Shown here: one piece after another, positions 8,546-17,257 of the stretch | Layout: each line of letters opens with the position of its first letter | Numbering within the stretch: position 1 is the stretch's first letter | Assembly (NCBI RefSeq): GCF_009600315.1 | Contig: NZ_WIWC01000025.1 | Coordinates: forward strand, 1 to 64,000 | Reading direction: 5' to 3' | DNA from: Pseudomonas helleri | GTDB lineage: Bacteria; Pseudomonadota; Gammaproteobacteria; Pseudomonadales; Pseudomonadaceae | Length of the DNA stretch: 64,000 nt | Program-made: the position numbers and the translations under genes | Notes under the pieces: model-generated | What the model saw: the letters and a program-made list of their open reading frames with translations, nothing else | What the model was told of the DNA's origin: nothing | The model's database searches: none

Positions 8546-11017
8546 GTGCCGCAACACACCCCCGATCAGCTTGAAGAACTCGCCCCCCTTGCCCAATTAC
8601 CCTTGCTCAAACGCCTTGCCGCACGTGTCTTCGGCAGCGGCTTGAGTCGTTTGCGGGCGCAACATGCCGCGTCCTGGTTGCACGGGCAAGCCGACGGGTT
8701 TCGCAGCGGACACAGCGCGGGCGTTGACTACGGCTTCAAGGAGGGGCATGCCGAGGGCCTCGAAGAAGGCCGTCAGGTGTTGTTCATCAGCGACACGCGT
8801 CCCCAGGAGCTGCGTGCGCCGGGCATTGATGACCATCTGTTCGATGACTGGCGCTTGCCCCTTAGCGCCGACCTGAAGAAACAGATCAAAGCGGATGTGG
8901 CCGCTCTGCTGCCTGAGTACGCGCAGCCCAGTGCCGCGCAATGGAAGATGATCTTCAGCGATACGCCGTCAACCTCGGTGGTTGCCGGGGCAGGGGCTGG
9001 CAAGTCGACCTCGCTGGTGTTGCGTATTCTGCTGCTCACCCATTATTTGGGCTTTGAACTCAGCTCGATGACCGTGGTGACCTTTACCCGCGAGTCGCGC
9101 AAGGATTTCATCGCCAAGCTGCAAGACATCTTCGCCCTGTGGGGCCGCACCTTGAGCCTCAAGGAGGCGCGGGATGTGGTGCGTACGTTCCATTCGCGAA
9201 TATTGCCGATGGTGCGCAGCTTGCCCGGCTACAGCCAGTTGCAAGCCTTCGAAACGCTGAGCACGCGTAGCCTGCTCAATGACGACGAGGGCGACAGTAA
9301 CCCGTTCGATTTACGCATCAATGACGCACAGCGCCAACAATTGAATGCCTGCTATCACGGGCTTTATACCGCCAGTGAGCGTTTTCGCGAAGCGGTCGCG
9401 CCGTTATGCCGCCATGCCCTGCAACTTAAAGAGCTGGAGCGCGATCACCCCGACGTGCAAAAACGCATGGCTGTCACAGAGCTGGCGTCCAAGCGTGACG
9501 AAGAACTGTGCGACACCCTCGAAGACCTGTGGTTTGCGGCGGGTGCCTGGCCCATTCAGGGCATCGAACCGAGCCGCGAAGTGCTGCAGATCAATGGCGC
9601 GCTGTTTCATTGTCACGGCTATATCCCGCAATTGGATGCGTGGGTGGTGCTGGGCTTTGATGCTCGGGAAAACCCGCAGATTACCCGGCCCGGTGCGCGT
9701 CTGGCGGTGCGGGCTGAGTGGGCTGTAAAGCGTACTTTGTTTCGAGCTTTCTGCGATAAACCATTGATATGGCTGGAAAATTACGAGGCCGCTAAGCGCG
9801 TGGTTGCTTCGCTGGCGGGGGATGCCAGTGCCGGTCCGGGGTTTGATTACAGGCTTAAAGGCGAACTGGGTTCGGCACCCTTGCTGGACTGTTTCGTGGC
9901 TGCCGCCAGCTTCATTGAAAACCTGGGGCTGGACGTTTGCGCCGCCGTGGGCGATATGCGTTTTGCCAAGGATGATCCAGACCGGTTTTTCTTTGAGGCG
10001 CTGAGTCTGTACTGGCGAGCGCTGGAAGATCACCTGTTGGCGCAAAGCCCGCCTGTCATGACGTACAACCGCATGTTCTCGCTGTTTGGCGAGAACACCC
10101 CGCAGAATTTCAAACTGCTCAGTCATGAACAATTACGGCCGCTGTCGCATTTGATGATTGATGAATTTCAGGACGTCTCACCGCAAATCGTCTCGTGGTT
10201 GCGTGCAAGCCTGCGCGAAATCCGCAGCCGTGGCCCGGCGATGCATGTCGGCAGAGGGGCTCAACGTTCGTCGCTGCTGTGCGTGGGCGACGACTGGCAG
10301 TCGATCTATGGCTGGCGAGGCAGTTCGCCCCAGTACTTTATAGCGTTCAACAAGGAATTCCCGTCGCCGGCGACGACCCGGGTGATGCTCAGCGACAACT
10401 TTCGCAGCCACCAGCACATCATCGACGCCGCCGAGCATATCGTGCGTGCAGCGCCCTCTATTGCGGGCAAGCGGGCCAAAGCCAGCGGCGAGCCGAAAGC
10501 GCTGGAGCCGGTGAAGGTGATGAGTCGCGATGTTGAGGACTTGGTGGCGCGACTGACCGAGCATTACAACGCCGGTGATCGGATCTTGATGTTGTATCGA
10601 AAAAGTAGCGACAAGTTACTGATTGAAAAGGATATTCAGTCGATAGTTAATGTGGATTCCAGCTTGCCGCCGGAAGACCGCAGATTAAAACAACTGACCT
10701 ATCACAGCTCAAAAGGGTTACAGGCGGATGTGGTGTTCTTGTTGGGTGATTGTCAGCACCTGACGTCTTCGCCCTATAAAAATCAGGTGTACCGCATGGC
10801 GGGTCTAGGCAAAGAGGGCGACCCGGAGCCTTACGACTCGGCGCAGAAAGACGAGATATTGCGATTGGCCTATGTCGGTATCACCCGCGCGGTGCAGCAT
10901 TGCTATTGGTATCTGGAAAGCTCGGAGGCTCAAGGGCCGAATGTGCCCAAGGCCTCGGATCGCATTCCTGGGGACAAAGCGTTTTTTGAAGACCAACGTG
11001 TGGCTCAAACTTCGTAA
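8546..11017 (+). CDS. UvrD/Rep-family superfamily 1 DNA helicase
   Basis: 823 aa, cytoplasmic ATP-dependent 3'-5' DNA helicase by family. An N-terminal region of about 130 residues is unlike UvrD and includes a Gly-rich repeat-like stretch near 50-75. The motor motifs follow: Walker A GAGAGKST at 148-155, the TFTRESRKDF motif, Walker B MIDEFQD near 537, motif III VGDDWQSIYGWRG, motif V YHSSKGLQADVVFL and motif VI YVGITRAV. About 330 residues separate motif Ia/Ib from Walker B, longer than in UvrD. It resembles the HelD (helicase IV) side of the family, but I do not assign it. GTG start with GGAG upstream. A REP palindrome follows the stop. Confidence 0.85.
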   Translation: MPQHTPDQLEELAPLAQLPLLKRLAARVFGSGLSRLRAQHAASWLHGQADGFRSGHSAGVDYGFKEGHAEGLEEGRQVLFISDTRPQELRAPGIDDHLFDDWRLPLSADLKKQIKADVAALLPEYAQPSAAQWKMIFSDTPSTSVVAGAGAGKSTSLVLRILLLTHYLGFELSSMTVVTFTRESRKDFIAKLQDIFALWGRTLSLKEARDVVRTFHSRILPMVRSLPGYSQLQAFETLSTRSLLNDDEGDSNPFDLRINDAQRQQLNACYHGLYTASERFREAVAPLCRHALQLKELERDHPDVQKRMAVTELASKRDEELCDTLEDLWFAAGAWPIQGIEPSREVLQINGALFHCHGYIPQLDAWVVLGFDARENPQITRPGARLAVRAEWAVKRTLFRAFCDKPLIWLENYEAAKRVVASLAGDASAGPGFDYRLKGELGSAPLLDCFVAAASFIENLGLDVCAAVGDMRFAKDDPDRFFFEALSLYWRALEDHLLAQSPPVMTYNRMFSLFGENTPQNFKLLSHEQLRPLSHLMIDEFQDVSPQIVSWLRASLREIRSRGPAMHVGRGAQRSSLLCVGDDWQSIYGWRGSSPQYFIAFNKEFPSPATTRVMLSDNFRSHQHIIDAAEHIVRAAPSIAGKRAKASGEPKALEPVKVMSRDVEDLVARLTEHYNAGDRILMLYRKSSDKLLIEKDIQSIVNVDSSLPPEDRRLKQLTYHSSKGLQADVVFLLGDCQHLTSSPYKNQVYRMAGLGKEGDPEPYDSAQKDEILRLAYVGITRAVQHCYWYLESSEAQGPNVPKASDRIPGDKAFFEDQRVAQTS

Positions 11018-11040
11018 AACCTGACACACCGTGGCGCATG

Positions 11041-11172
11041 GTTTTACGACCGCTGCGCGCTCGATCGCAGCCTTCGTCAGCGACTACAGGCCATGTAGTC
11101 GCTGACGAGGAACGAAGGCTGCGATAGGCGGCGAAGCCGTCGTAAACCCGTCGCTTGGTTTGCGATCGCAGC
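11041..11172. repeat. REP/BIME-like palindrome
   Basis: A long inverted repeat: ATCGCAGCCTTCG plus CGTCAGCGACTACA at 11064-11088 pairs with 11094-11125, leaving an AGGAA bulge in the right arm. Outer arms TTTACGAC (11043-11050) and GTCGTAAA surround it. The word GTCGCTGACGAGGAACG recurs at 26080 and 40928. It sits between the convergent helicase and DUF1652 genes, where it may also act as a bidirectional terminator. Confidence 0.85.
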
Positions 11173-11173
11173 C

Positions 11174-11452
11174 TTAAGCCAGCGCCTGCCAGGCTACTGG
11201 CGGGCTGAAGCTTTCGAGTTCGTCTTCGACCGCTTGTATGATGCGGCCCACTTCGCCGGGGCTCATGACGGTTGAGCAGGGGATGCCAGCAATGGCAATC
11301 AACGTTTCACCGCTGGCACGGTCAAACAAACGGGCCACCATGCTTCGCGGCGCGTCCATGGTCGCCTCAAAGCCCATCGGATGAAAATGCCAGCGCATCA
11401 GTTGGCAGGCATTGGGGAAAGTGACCTTGTGATGCTCGGTTTGCAGGTTCAT
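11174..11452 (-). CDS. DUF1652 family protein
   Basis: 92 aa, soluble, no signal peptide. The pattern of a short helix, the FHPMGFEATMD strand, MVARLFDRASGETLIAIAGIP and a C-terminal helix (EVGRIIQAVEDEL) fits the small Pseudomonas DUF1652 family, whose function is unknown. I start at the ATG at 11452, which has AAGGAAG six nt upstream. A TTG seven codons earlier overlaps that site. It stands alone next to a REP palindrome. Confidence 0.75.
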   Translation of the reverse strand: MNLQTEHHKVTFPNACQLMRWHFHPMGFEATMDAPRSMVARLFDRASGETLIAIAGIPCSTVMSPGEVGRIIQAVEDELESFSPPVAWQALA

Positions 11453-11690
11453 GGAGCGCTTCCTTTTGCTCAATGGATTTGACGATCAGGGCTGCCCCTG
11501 ACCCACGTATTTGCGAGAGGTTCGTGTTCAAACCTATCATTCATATCGGTTGGCACAAGCCTTTTATCTCCCGCGCTTAGATTGTTTGGTCGTGCTTTGA
11601 TGCAAATCATGCAGTGAAGCGATTTAGCCGCCGTTCATAAGGCGCTGCGCGGTAAAGTCCTCCCTTTCTTGCAACCGTCTGGAGTCGCAA

Positions 11691-13097
11691 ATGCCGGCAT
11701 GGCGCTCAATCAGTTTGTGGATGGATCAGCTTGCAGAGGACCTCAGCCCCAGGCCGTCTCTTGAGCAGGATCTGGATGTCGATGTTGCGATCATCGGTGC
11801 CGGTTATACCGGGCTGTGGACGGCTTACTACCTCAAGCGCCATGCACCTGAGTTGAACATTGCCATTGTCGAGGCGCAAACGGCGGGCTTTGGCGCTTCA
11901 GGTCGTAACGGTGGTTGGTTGATGGGCAACCTGCTGGGCGAGGACCGGCTGCTTGCAGGGCTGTCCCCCGAGCGCCGCCGCCAGTCGTTCGATTTGCTGC
12001 ACGCCATTCCTGATGAGGTGAAAGCGGTTATTGATCGTGAAGGCATCGCCTGCGATTACCGCAAAGGTGGCGCGTTGTACTGCGCCGCACGTTACCCGGA
12101 ACAGGAAGACAGTCTGCGCCGGTATCTGGCGGACCTTTACAGCCAAGGGTTGAGCACGTCCGACTACCGTTGGTTAAGCCCCGACGAACTGGCGCAACAG
12201 TTGCGAATAGCCAAGCCTTATGGCGGCATTTATACCCCGCATGTCGCCACCCTGCATCCGGCCAAGCTGGTTCGGGGGCTCGCTCGCGCCGTGGAGCGCA
12301 TGGGCGTGCGTATTTTTGAGCAAAGCCCGGTCAGCCATTGGCAATCGGGTCTCGTGCGTACGGCCAAGGCTCAGGTGCGCAGCGGTTGGGTGGTGCCCGC
12401 TGTTGAGGGTTACGCCGCTACTCTGAACACGCTGGGCCGCTATCAATTGCCCGTGCAGAGTCTGATCGTGGCCACCGAGCCGTTGTCAGCCGCGCAGTGG
12501 GATGAAATCGGTCTGTCACAGGGGCAGGCGTTCAGCGAGTTCAGCAAACAAGTGACCTACGGCCAGCGTACCGCTGATAACCGGCTGGTGTTTGGCGCAC
12601 GCGGCGGCTATCAGTTTGGTGGACGTCTGCGGCACAGCTTCGATCTCACCGACAACGAAATAGAGCTTCGCCGCTATTTGTTCGGTGAGCTGTTCCCCGC
12701 GTTGAAAAACGTCACCATCAGCCACGCGTGGGGCGGCAATCTGGGCATGGCGCGCAGGTTTCAACCGCATATGCTCTGTGACCACGCGCAAGGCATTGCG
12801 CTGGCCGGGGGCTATGGCGGCGAAGGTGTAGGCGCCAGCCATCTGGGCGGCCGCACGCTGGCCGACCTGATATTGCAGCGAGACACTCTTGAGGTTAAAC
12901 AGCCCTGGGTCTTGACCGAAGGTGGGTTGGGCGCGCTCAAGGCGTGGGAGCCGGAGCCTTGTCGCTGGCTGGGTTACAACGCCGTGATCCGCAGTTTTGT
13001 CCATGAAGATAAAACCCTGGCCAACCCGAACAGCCCGCCGTGGCGTCGGCAGTTTGCTCAGAGGATGGCCGGGTTTATGGAAAGCTTAATGCACTAA
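11691..13097 (+). CDS. FAD-dependent amine/amino-acid oxidoreductase (PuuB-like)
   Basis: 468 aa, DAO-family flavoprotein. The FAD-binding GAGYTGLWTAYYL fold begins near residue 35, ASGRNGGWLMGN follows, and a C-terminal GGYGGEGVGASHLGG loop closes the FAD site. The family oxidises secondary or primary amines such as gamma-glutamylputrescine or D-amino acids, giving an imine and H2O2. The nearest described type is PuuB-like. The substrate is not deducible because no puu or glutamine-synthetase-like neighbours are present. GGAG lies upstream of the ATG. It converges on kguD with 8 bp between stops. Confidence 0.8.
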   Translation: MPAWRSISLWMDQLAEDLSPRPSLEQDLDVDVAIIGAGYTGLWTAYYLKRHAPELNIAIVEAQTAGFGASGRNGGWLMGNLLGEDRLLAGLSPERRRQSFDLLHAIPDEVKAVIDREGIACDYRKGGALYCAARYPEQEDSLRRYLADLYSQGLSTSDYRWLSPDELAQQLRIAKPYGGIYTPHVATLHPAKLVRGLARAVERMGVRIFEQSPVSHWQSGLVRTAKAQVRSGWVVPAVEGYAATLNTLGRYQLPVQSLIVATEPLSAAQWDEIGLSQGQAFSEFSKQVTYGQRTADNRLVFGARGGYQFGGRLRHSFDLTDNEIELRRYLFGELFPALKNVTISHAWGGNLGMARRFQPHMLCDHAQGIALAGGYGGEGVGASHLGGRTLADLILQRDTLEVKQPWVLTEGGLGALKAWEPEPCRWLGYNAVIRSFVHEDKTLANPNSPPWRRQFAQRMAGFMESLMH

Positions 13098-13105
13098 CCA
13101 CACCC

Positions 13106-14089
13106 TCAGCGCAGGGCTTGCGGGTTGACCAGATTGGCCGGGCGCTCACCGGCCAACGCCGCCAGCAGGTTGTCCACCGCGCAGCGGGCCATGGCTTCGC
13201 GGGTCTCATAGGTGGCCGAGCCGATATGCGGCGTTGCCACCACGTTGTCCAGTTGCAACAAGGGCGACGTCGGTTCCAGCGGTTCGCGCACGAATACGTC
13301 CAGTCCGGCACCGCGAATCTGGCCTTGCTTCAAGGCGTTGATCAGCGCCGGTTCGTCCACCACTTTGCCGCGAGAGATGTTGATGAAGATGCTCTCGGGG
13401 CGCATCTGGGCAAACTGTTCAGCGCCCATCAGGTTTTCCGTCTGAGGGGTCAACGGCAGAGTGAGGCAAACAAAGTCTGCTTGTTGCAGCAATTCATCCA
13501 GGCTGCGGTATTGCGCATTAAACCGCGCCTCGACGGCCGGTTTAGGCGTGTTGCTGTGGTAGATCACCGGCATGCCGAAGCCAAAATGCCCGCGCTGGGC
13601 AAGGGCTTCACCGATGCGGCCCATGCCGATAATGCCCAAGGTTTTGCCATGCACATCGGTGCCGAAATGCTCCGGCCCGACGTTTTTTTGCCAGTGGCCC
13701 GTGCGCACCATATTGGCCAGTTCCACGACGCGGCGGGCGCTCGCCAGAATCAGGGCAAAGCCCGTGTCCGCCGTGGTTTCGGTCAGCACGTCGGGGGTGT
13801 TGGTCAGCAGGATCTTGCGTTCGCTGAGGTAATTGATGTCGTAGTTGTCCACGCCCACGGAGACGCTGGCAACCGCCTCAAGTTGCGGCGCCAGATCCAG
13901 CAGAGTGGCATCCAGTTTCAAGCTGGCGCCCAGTAGACCTTGGGCGTGGGGCAGGGCAGCGCGCAGTTGCGCCAGACCCTGTTCATCGAGTTTCTCGATC
14001 AGGGTCACGTGGGCCTGTTCTTCGAGGCGCTGCATCAGTGCATCGGAGAGTTTTTTATACAGCACGACATGTTTTTTCAAAGCAGTCAC
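13106..14089 (-). CDS. kguD: 2-keto-6-phosphogluconate reductase KguD
   Basis: NAD(P)-dependent D-2-hydroxyacid dehydrogenase, about 327 aa, the last gene of kguEKTD. It reduces 2-keto-6-phosphogluconate to 6-phosphogluconate, which enters the Entner-Doudoroff pathway. The Rossmann motif is GIIGMGRIG, and the catalytic Arg, Glu and His are in NISRGKVVDE, REPLEP and TPHIGSATYE. The start is uncertain: GTG at 14089 gives the expected length, while TTG at 14104 overlaps the kguT stop. Neither has a strong ribosome site. In isolation it could be called a glyoxylate/2-ketogluconate reductase; the operon settles the name. Confidence 0.88.
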   Translation of the reverse strand: MTALKKHVVLYKKLSDALMQRLEEQAHVTLIEKLDEQGLAQLRAALPHAQGLLGASLKLDATLLDLAPQLEAVASVSVGVDNYDINYLSERKILLTNTPDVLTETTADTGFALILASARRVVELANMVRTGHWQKNVGPEHFGTDVHGKTLGIIGMGRIGEALAQRGHFGFGMPVIYHSNTPKPAVEARFNAQYRSLDELLQQADFVCLTLPLTPQTENLMGAEQFAQMRPESIFINISRGKVVDEPALINALKQGQIRGAGLDVFVREPLEPTSPLLQLDNVVATPHIGSATYETREAMARCAVDNLLAALAGERPANLVNPQALR

Positions 14090-14100
14090 CGATTCGGGTA

Positions 14101-15396
14101 TCAAGAGTGGGCCAGACGCGGCGCAGCCAGCCGGGTAGGCGCTGCGGTGTCATTGACCGTGGGTTTGAGCATGAGCGTGAGCAGGACAGAAATCAGCAGT
14201 GCGCCGCTCATCAGCAGGAAAGAAGCCCCCGGCGAGCCGGTTTCACTGTTCAGGTAGCCGACCAGATAGGAACCGGCAAACGAGCCCAGCGCGCCCATGC
14301 TGTTGATCAGCGCCATGGCCCCGCCCGCCACGTTGGACGGCAGAATCTCCGGGATGATGGCGAAAAACGGGCCATACGGGGCGTACATGCAGGCACCGGC
14401 AATCACCAGCAAGGCGTAGGACCACCAGAAGTGTTCGGCGCCCAGCGCATAGGAGCCGTAAAAGGCAATCGAGGCGAGCAGCAGCGGAGGCCAGACGAAG
14501 CGTTTGCGCTTTTGCAGTTTGTCCGAGCCCCAGGACACCGCCAGCATGGCGATCACGGCCGCCAGATAGGGCAGGGCCGAGAGCCAGCCGGCTTCGATCA
14601 TGTCCATCTGTGCGCCTTGCTTGAGAATCGACGGCAGCCACAGCACGAAGCCGTAGACGCCAATGCTCCAGCAAAAGAATTGCAAGGACAGCAGGATGAC
14701 TTTCGGTGAGCGGAAGGCAGCGGCGTAGTTCTTCACCGGCTTGATGCCGACCTGTTCGGCATCCAGCGCGCTTTGCAGGTCTTGTTTTTCCTGATGGCTG
14801 AGCCATTTCGCGTCGCTTGGACGGTCATCCGCCAAACGCCACCAGATAAAGGCCCAGAGCACGGCTGGCAAGCCTTCGATGATAAACATCCAGCGCCAGC
14901 TGTAATGCTGCACCAGATAGCCCGACACCACCGACATCCACAACATGGTCACCGGGTTGCCGAGGATCAGAAAAGTGTTGGCCCGCGAGCGTTCGGCACG
15001 GGTGAACCAGTGGCACGGGTACACCAGCATGGCCGGCATTACCGCCGCTTCAACCACGCCGAGCATGAAGCGGATCACGATCAACGTGTAGGCGTTGGAG
15101 ACCACGCCAGTCAACGTGGCCAAACTGCCCCAGAGGATCAGGCTGACAAAAATCAGCTTCTTGACGCTGTTTTTCTGCGCATAAATCGCCCCCGGTACCT
15201 GAAAGAAAAAGTAGCCGAGGAAGAACAACGCACCCAGCAGCGACGACAGGCCCGGTGTGATGTTGAGGTCGGCGGCCATGCCTGATGCGGCGGCAAAACC
15301 ATAGTTGGCCCGGTCCAGGTAGGCCAGGCTGTAGGTGATAAATACGATCGGCATGATGTACCACCACCGACGGGCAGCGAGTTTTAGCGATTGCAT
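14101..15396 (-). CDS. kguT: 2-ketogluconate transporter KguT (MFS)
   Basis: 431-aa anion:cation symporter-type MFS permease with 12 helices, beginning RRWWYIMPIVFITYSLAYLDR, the hallmark N-terminus of the ACS family. In the kgu operon it imports 2-ketogluconate made in the periplasm by glucose oxidation. The ATG at 15396 has AGGAG seven nt upstream. An upstream in-frame extension lacks a site and is not used. Confidence 0.9.
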   Translation of the reverse strand: MQSLKLAARRWWYIMPIVFITYSLAYLDRANYGFAAASGMAADLNITPGLSSLLGALFFLGYFFFQVPGAIYAQKNSVKKLIFVSLILWGSLATLTGVVSNAYTLIVIRFMLGVVEAAVMPAMLVYPCHWFTRAERSRANTFLILGNPVTMLWMSVVSGYLVQHYSWRWMFIIEGLPAVLWAFIWWRLADDRPSDAKWLSHQEKQDLQSALDAEQVGIKPVKNYAAAFRSPKVILLSLQFFCWSIGVYGFVLWLPSILKQGAQMDMIEAGWLSALPYLAAVIAMLAVSWGSDKLQKRKRFVWPPLLLASIAFYGSYALGAEHFWWSYALLVIAGACMYAPYGPFFAIIPEILPSNVAGGAMALINSMGALGSFAGSYLVGYLNSETGSPGASFLLMSGALLISVLLTLMLKPTVNDTAAPTRLAAPRLAHS

Positions 15397-15453
15397 AATG
15401 TTGCTCCTGAGCTTGTTGTTTTTGTCGCAGCAGGTAACGGGTAACGCCACTCA

Positions 15454-16398
15454 TCAGGTCGTTGCGAGGTAGTGCTCCAGTTCGGCGCGGGTCGGCAGCC
15501 CTTCCATGTCGCCACGGCTTTGCACGGCGCGGCTGCCAATCCAGTTGGCGCGTTGTACGGCTTTGGTCATGTCGAGATTGTCCAGCAGCGCACTGATGAC
15601 CCCCACGGCAAAGCCATCGCCTGCGCCCACGGTGTCGATCACTTTGGCCACCGGCACGGCAGGGACGAAGGCTTGATCGTCGGCGGTGCGAAAATAAGCG
15701 CCATCGGCCCCGAGTTTGATGATCACGGCATCGCTGCCCTGATCCAGATAAAACGCGGCAATGTCGGCCGGGGTGTCGAAGCCGGTGAGTAAGCGGCCTT
15801 CGCTCAAGCCCGGCAATACCCAATGGGCATGGGCGGCGAGGCCGTTGATGTCACGGATCATCTGCTGCTCGCTGGTCCACAGTGAAGGTCGCAGGTTGGG
15901 GTCGAACGACACCGAGTGGCCGGCCTCACGCATGGACTTCATCAGTTCGAAGGACAGTTCATTGCAACTGGCCGACAGGGCAGGCGGAATACCGGTCGCG
16001 TGTAAATGCCGCGCTTCCAGCAGGGTGGGCGTTATGGCAGCGCAGCTCATGTGACTGGCGGCCGAGCCACGGCGGAAATACTCCACCTGCGGGTCACTGC
16101 CATCGTCTACCCGGGACTTGAGTTGAAAGCCGGTCGGGTGCTGCGGGTCAATCTCCACGTGCTGGCAGTCCAGCCCCTCTTTTTGCAGGGTGTCGAGGAT
16201 GAACCGGCCAAACGAGTCGTTACCAACGCGGCTGAGCCATTTGACCTTGAAGCCCAAGCGCGCCAAGCCAATCGCCACGTTGTTGTCGGCACCGGCAATG
16301 CGTTTATGAAACTGCCCTACCTGGGCCAGATCGCCCGTCTGGTCGGCGACCAGCATGGCCATTGTTTCGCCAAACGACAGCACATCGAAATCAGACAT
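15454..16398 (-). CDS. kguK: 2-ketogluconate kinase KguK (PfkB family)
   Basis: 314-aa ribokinase-family sugar kinase that phosphorylates 2-ketogluconate at C6. The N-terminal GETMAML strand and GGxxxN-like ADNNVAIGLARLG are present. The C-terminal PfkB signature DTVGAGDGFAVGVISALL holds the catalytic Asp. The start overlaps the kguE 3' end by 8 bp. It is related to 2-keto-3-deoxygluconate kinases, but the kguE/kguT/kguD/ptxS context identifies it. Confidence 0.9.
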   Translation of the reverse strand: MSDFDVLSFGETMAMLVADQTGDLAQVGQFHKRIAGADNNVAIGLARLGFKVKWLSRVGNDSFGRFILDTLQKEGLDCQHVEIDPQHPTGFQLKSRVDDGSDPQVEYFRRGSAASHMSCAAITPTLLEARHLHATGIPPALSASCNELSFELMKSMREAGHSVSFDPNLRPSLWTSEQQMIRDINGLAAHAHWVLPGLSEGRLLTGFDTPADIAAFYLDQGSDAVIIKLGADGAYFRTADDQAFVPAVPVAKVIDTVGAGDGFAVGVISALLDNLDMTKAVQRANWIGSRAVQSRGDMEGLPTRAELEHYLATT

Positions 16399-17173
16399 GG
16401 CTCAGCTCCGGTTGGGCGTGGCTCAGCGTGGCTAAAACCGCAACGTGCTCCTGGGTCAGCCAGTCGAGGTCGTTGCCTTGCAGCGGGTATTCGACGGCGC
16501 GGGTCAGCCCGTGGGGCATATGGCTCATGAGTTGGCGCCACATATGCAAGTCAGTGGCCGTCGGCGGGATCGCGATCAACTTGCCATCCGGGCGGCGGGC
16601 CACACCCTTGCAGTGCAGGTAAGTCACGTAACGGCCCAACAAGCGGGCGGCGGTGCTGGCCGACTGGTCTTGCCACTGCCAGTTACCAATGTCGAAGGTC
16701 ATACTGATGGGCGCACGCTGTTGGTCGACCTTGTCGAAAAAGCGCTGCATCGGTTCGATGCGCCCGCCTTGTGAGGTCTGATCGTTTTCCACCAGCAATT
16801 GCACCGGCTGCTGATTCAGGCAGGCGGTCAGGTTGGGCAGGTCGCAATGTTCGGTGAAATAGCCCAGTGAGACTTTCAGCCATTTGGCCCCGAATGCATG
16901 GGCGCGGGCCAGTGTGGCGAGCAGTTGCGGGTTGGGCCGTGACTGGCCGGCTTCCCACAGTTCCATAGGCGAGGAGTACACACACTCAAGCCCGTGTTGC
17001 TGCACGGTGTGGCTGAAGATGGCCGGGTCTTCATCGGTCAACAATTCTTCGCGTAATTCGATACGTGTAGCGCCAGCACTGGCCAGCAATTCAATAAAAC
17101 TGCCTTGGCCGCGTTGGCGAACGAGGTCGGCGCCGTAGCTCGACAAGCTGATGGAAACGGGAAATGTGGTCAT
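16391..17173 (-). CDS. kguE: KguE, sugar epimerase/isomerase-like protein
   Basis: 260-aa TIM-barrel protein of the xylose isomerase-like group, first gene of the 2-ketogluconate operon. Metal-binding-type motifs are visible in LLVENDQTSQGG and MTFDIGNWQWQ. The family is called putative epimerase, and its exact step in 2-ketogluconate use is not firmly established. The start lies only 14 nt from the end of a PtxS operator, so PtxS would block initiation of the operon directly. Confidence 0.88.
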   Translation of the reverse strand: MTTFPVSISLSSYGADLVRQRGQGSFIELLASAGATRIELREELLTDEDPAIFSHTVQQHGLECVYSSPMELWEAGQSRPNPQLLATLARAHAFGAKWLKVSLGYFTEHCDLPNLTACLNQQPVQLLVENDQTSQGGRIEPMQRFFDKVDQQRAPISMTFDIGNWQWQDQSASTAARLLGRYVTYLHCKGVARRPDGKLIAIPPTATDLHMWRQLMSHMPHGLTRAVEYPLQGNDLDWLTQEHVAVLATLSHAQPELSHV

Positions 17174-17186
17174 TGTTATTAATCTC

Positions 17187-17200
17187 TGAAACCGGTTTCA
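17187..17200. promoter_or_regulatory. PtxS operator upstream of kguE
   Basis: A perfect 14-bp palindrome TGAAACCGGTTTCA, identical to the published PtxS recognition sequence in Pseudomonas. It lies in the 84-bp gap between kguE and ptxS, beside the kguE start. PtxS represses from it, and 2-ketogluconate relieves repression. Confidence 0.92.
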
Positions 17201-17257
17201 TTTTTTGTTATGACACATCACTGATAACCCAAGCTGCGGGTTGCCAGTCACAACATC

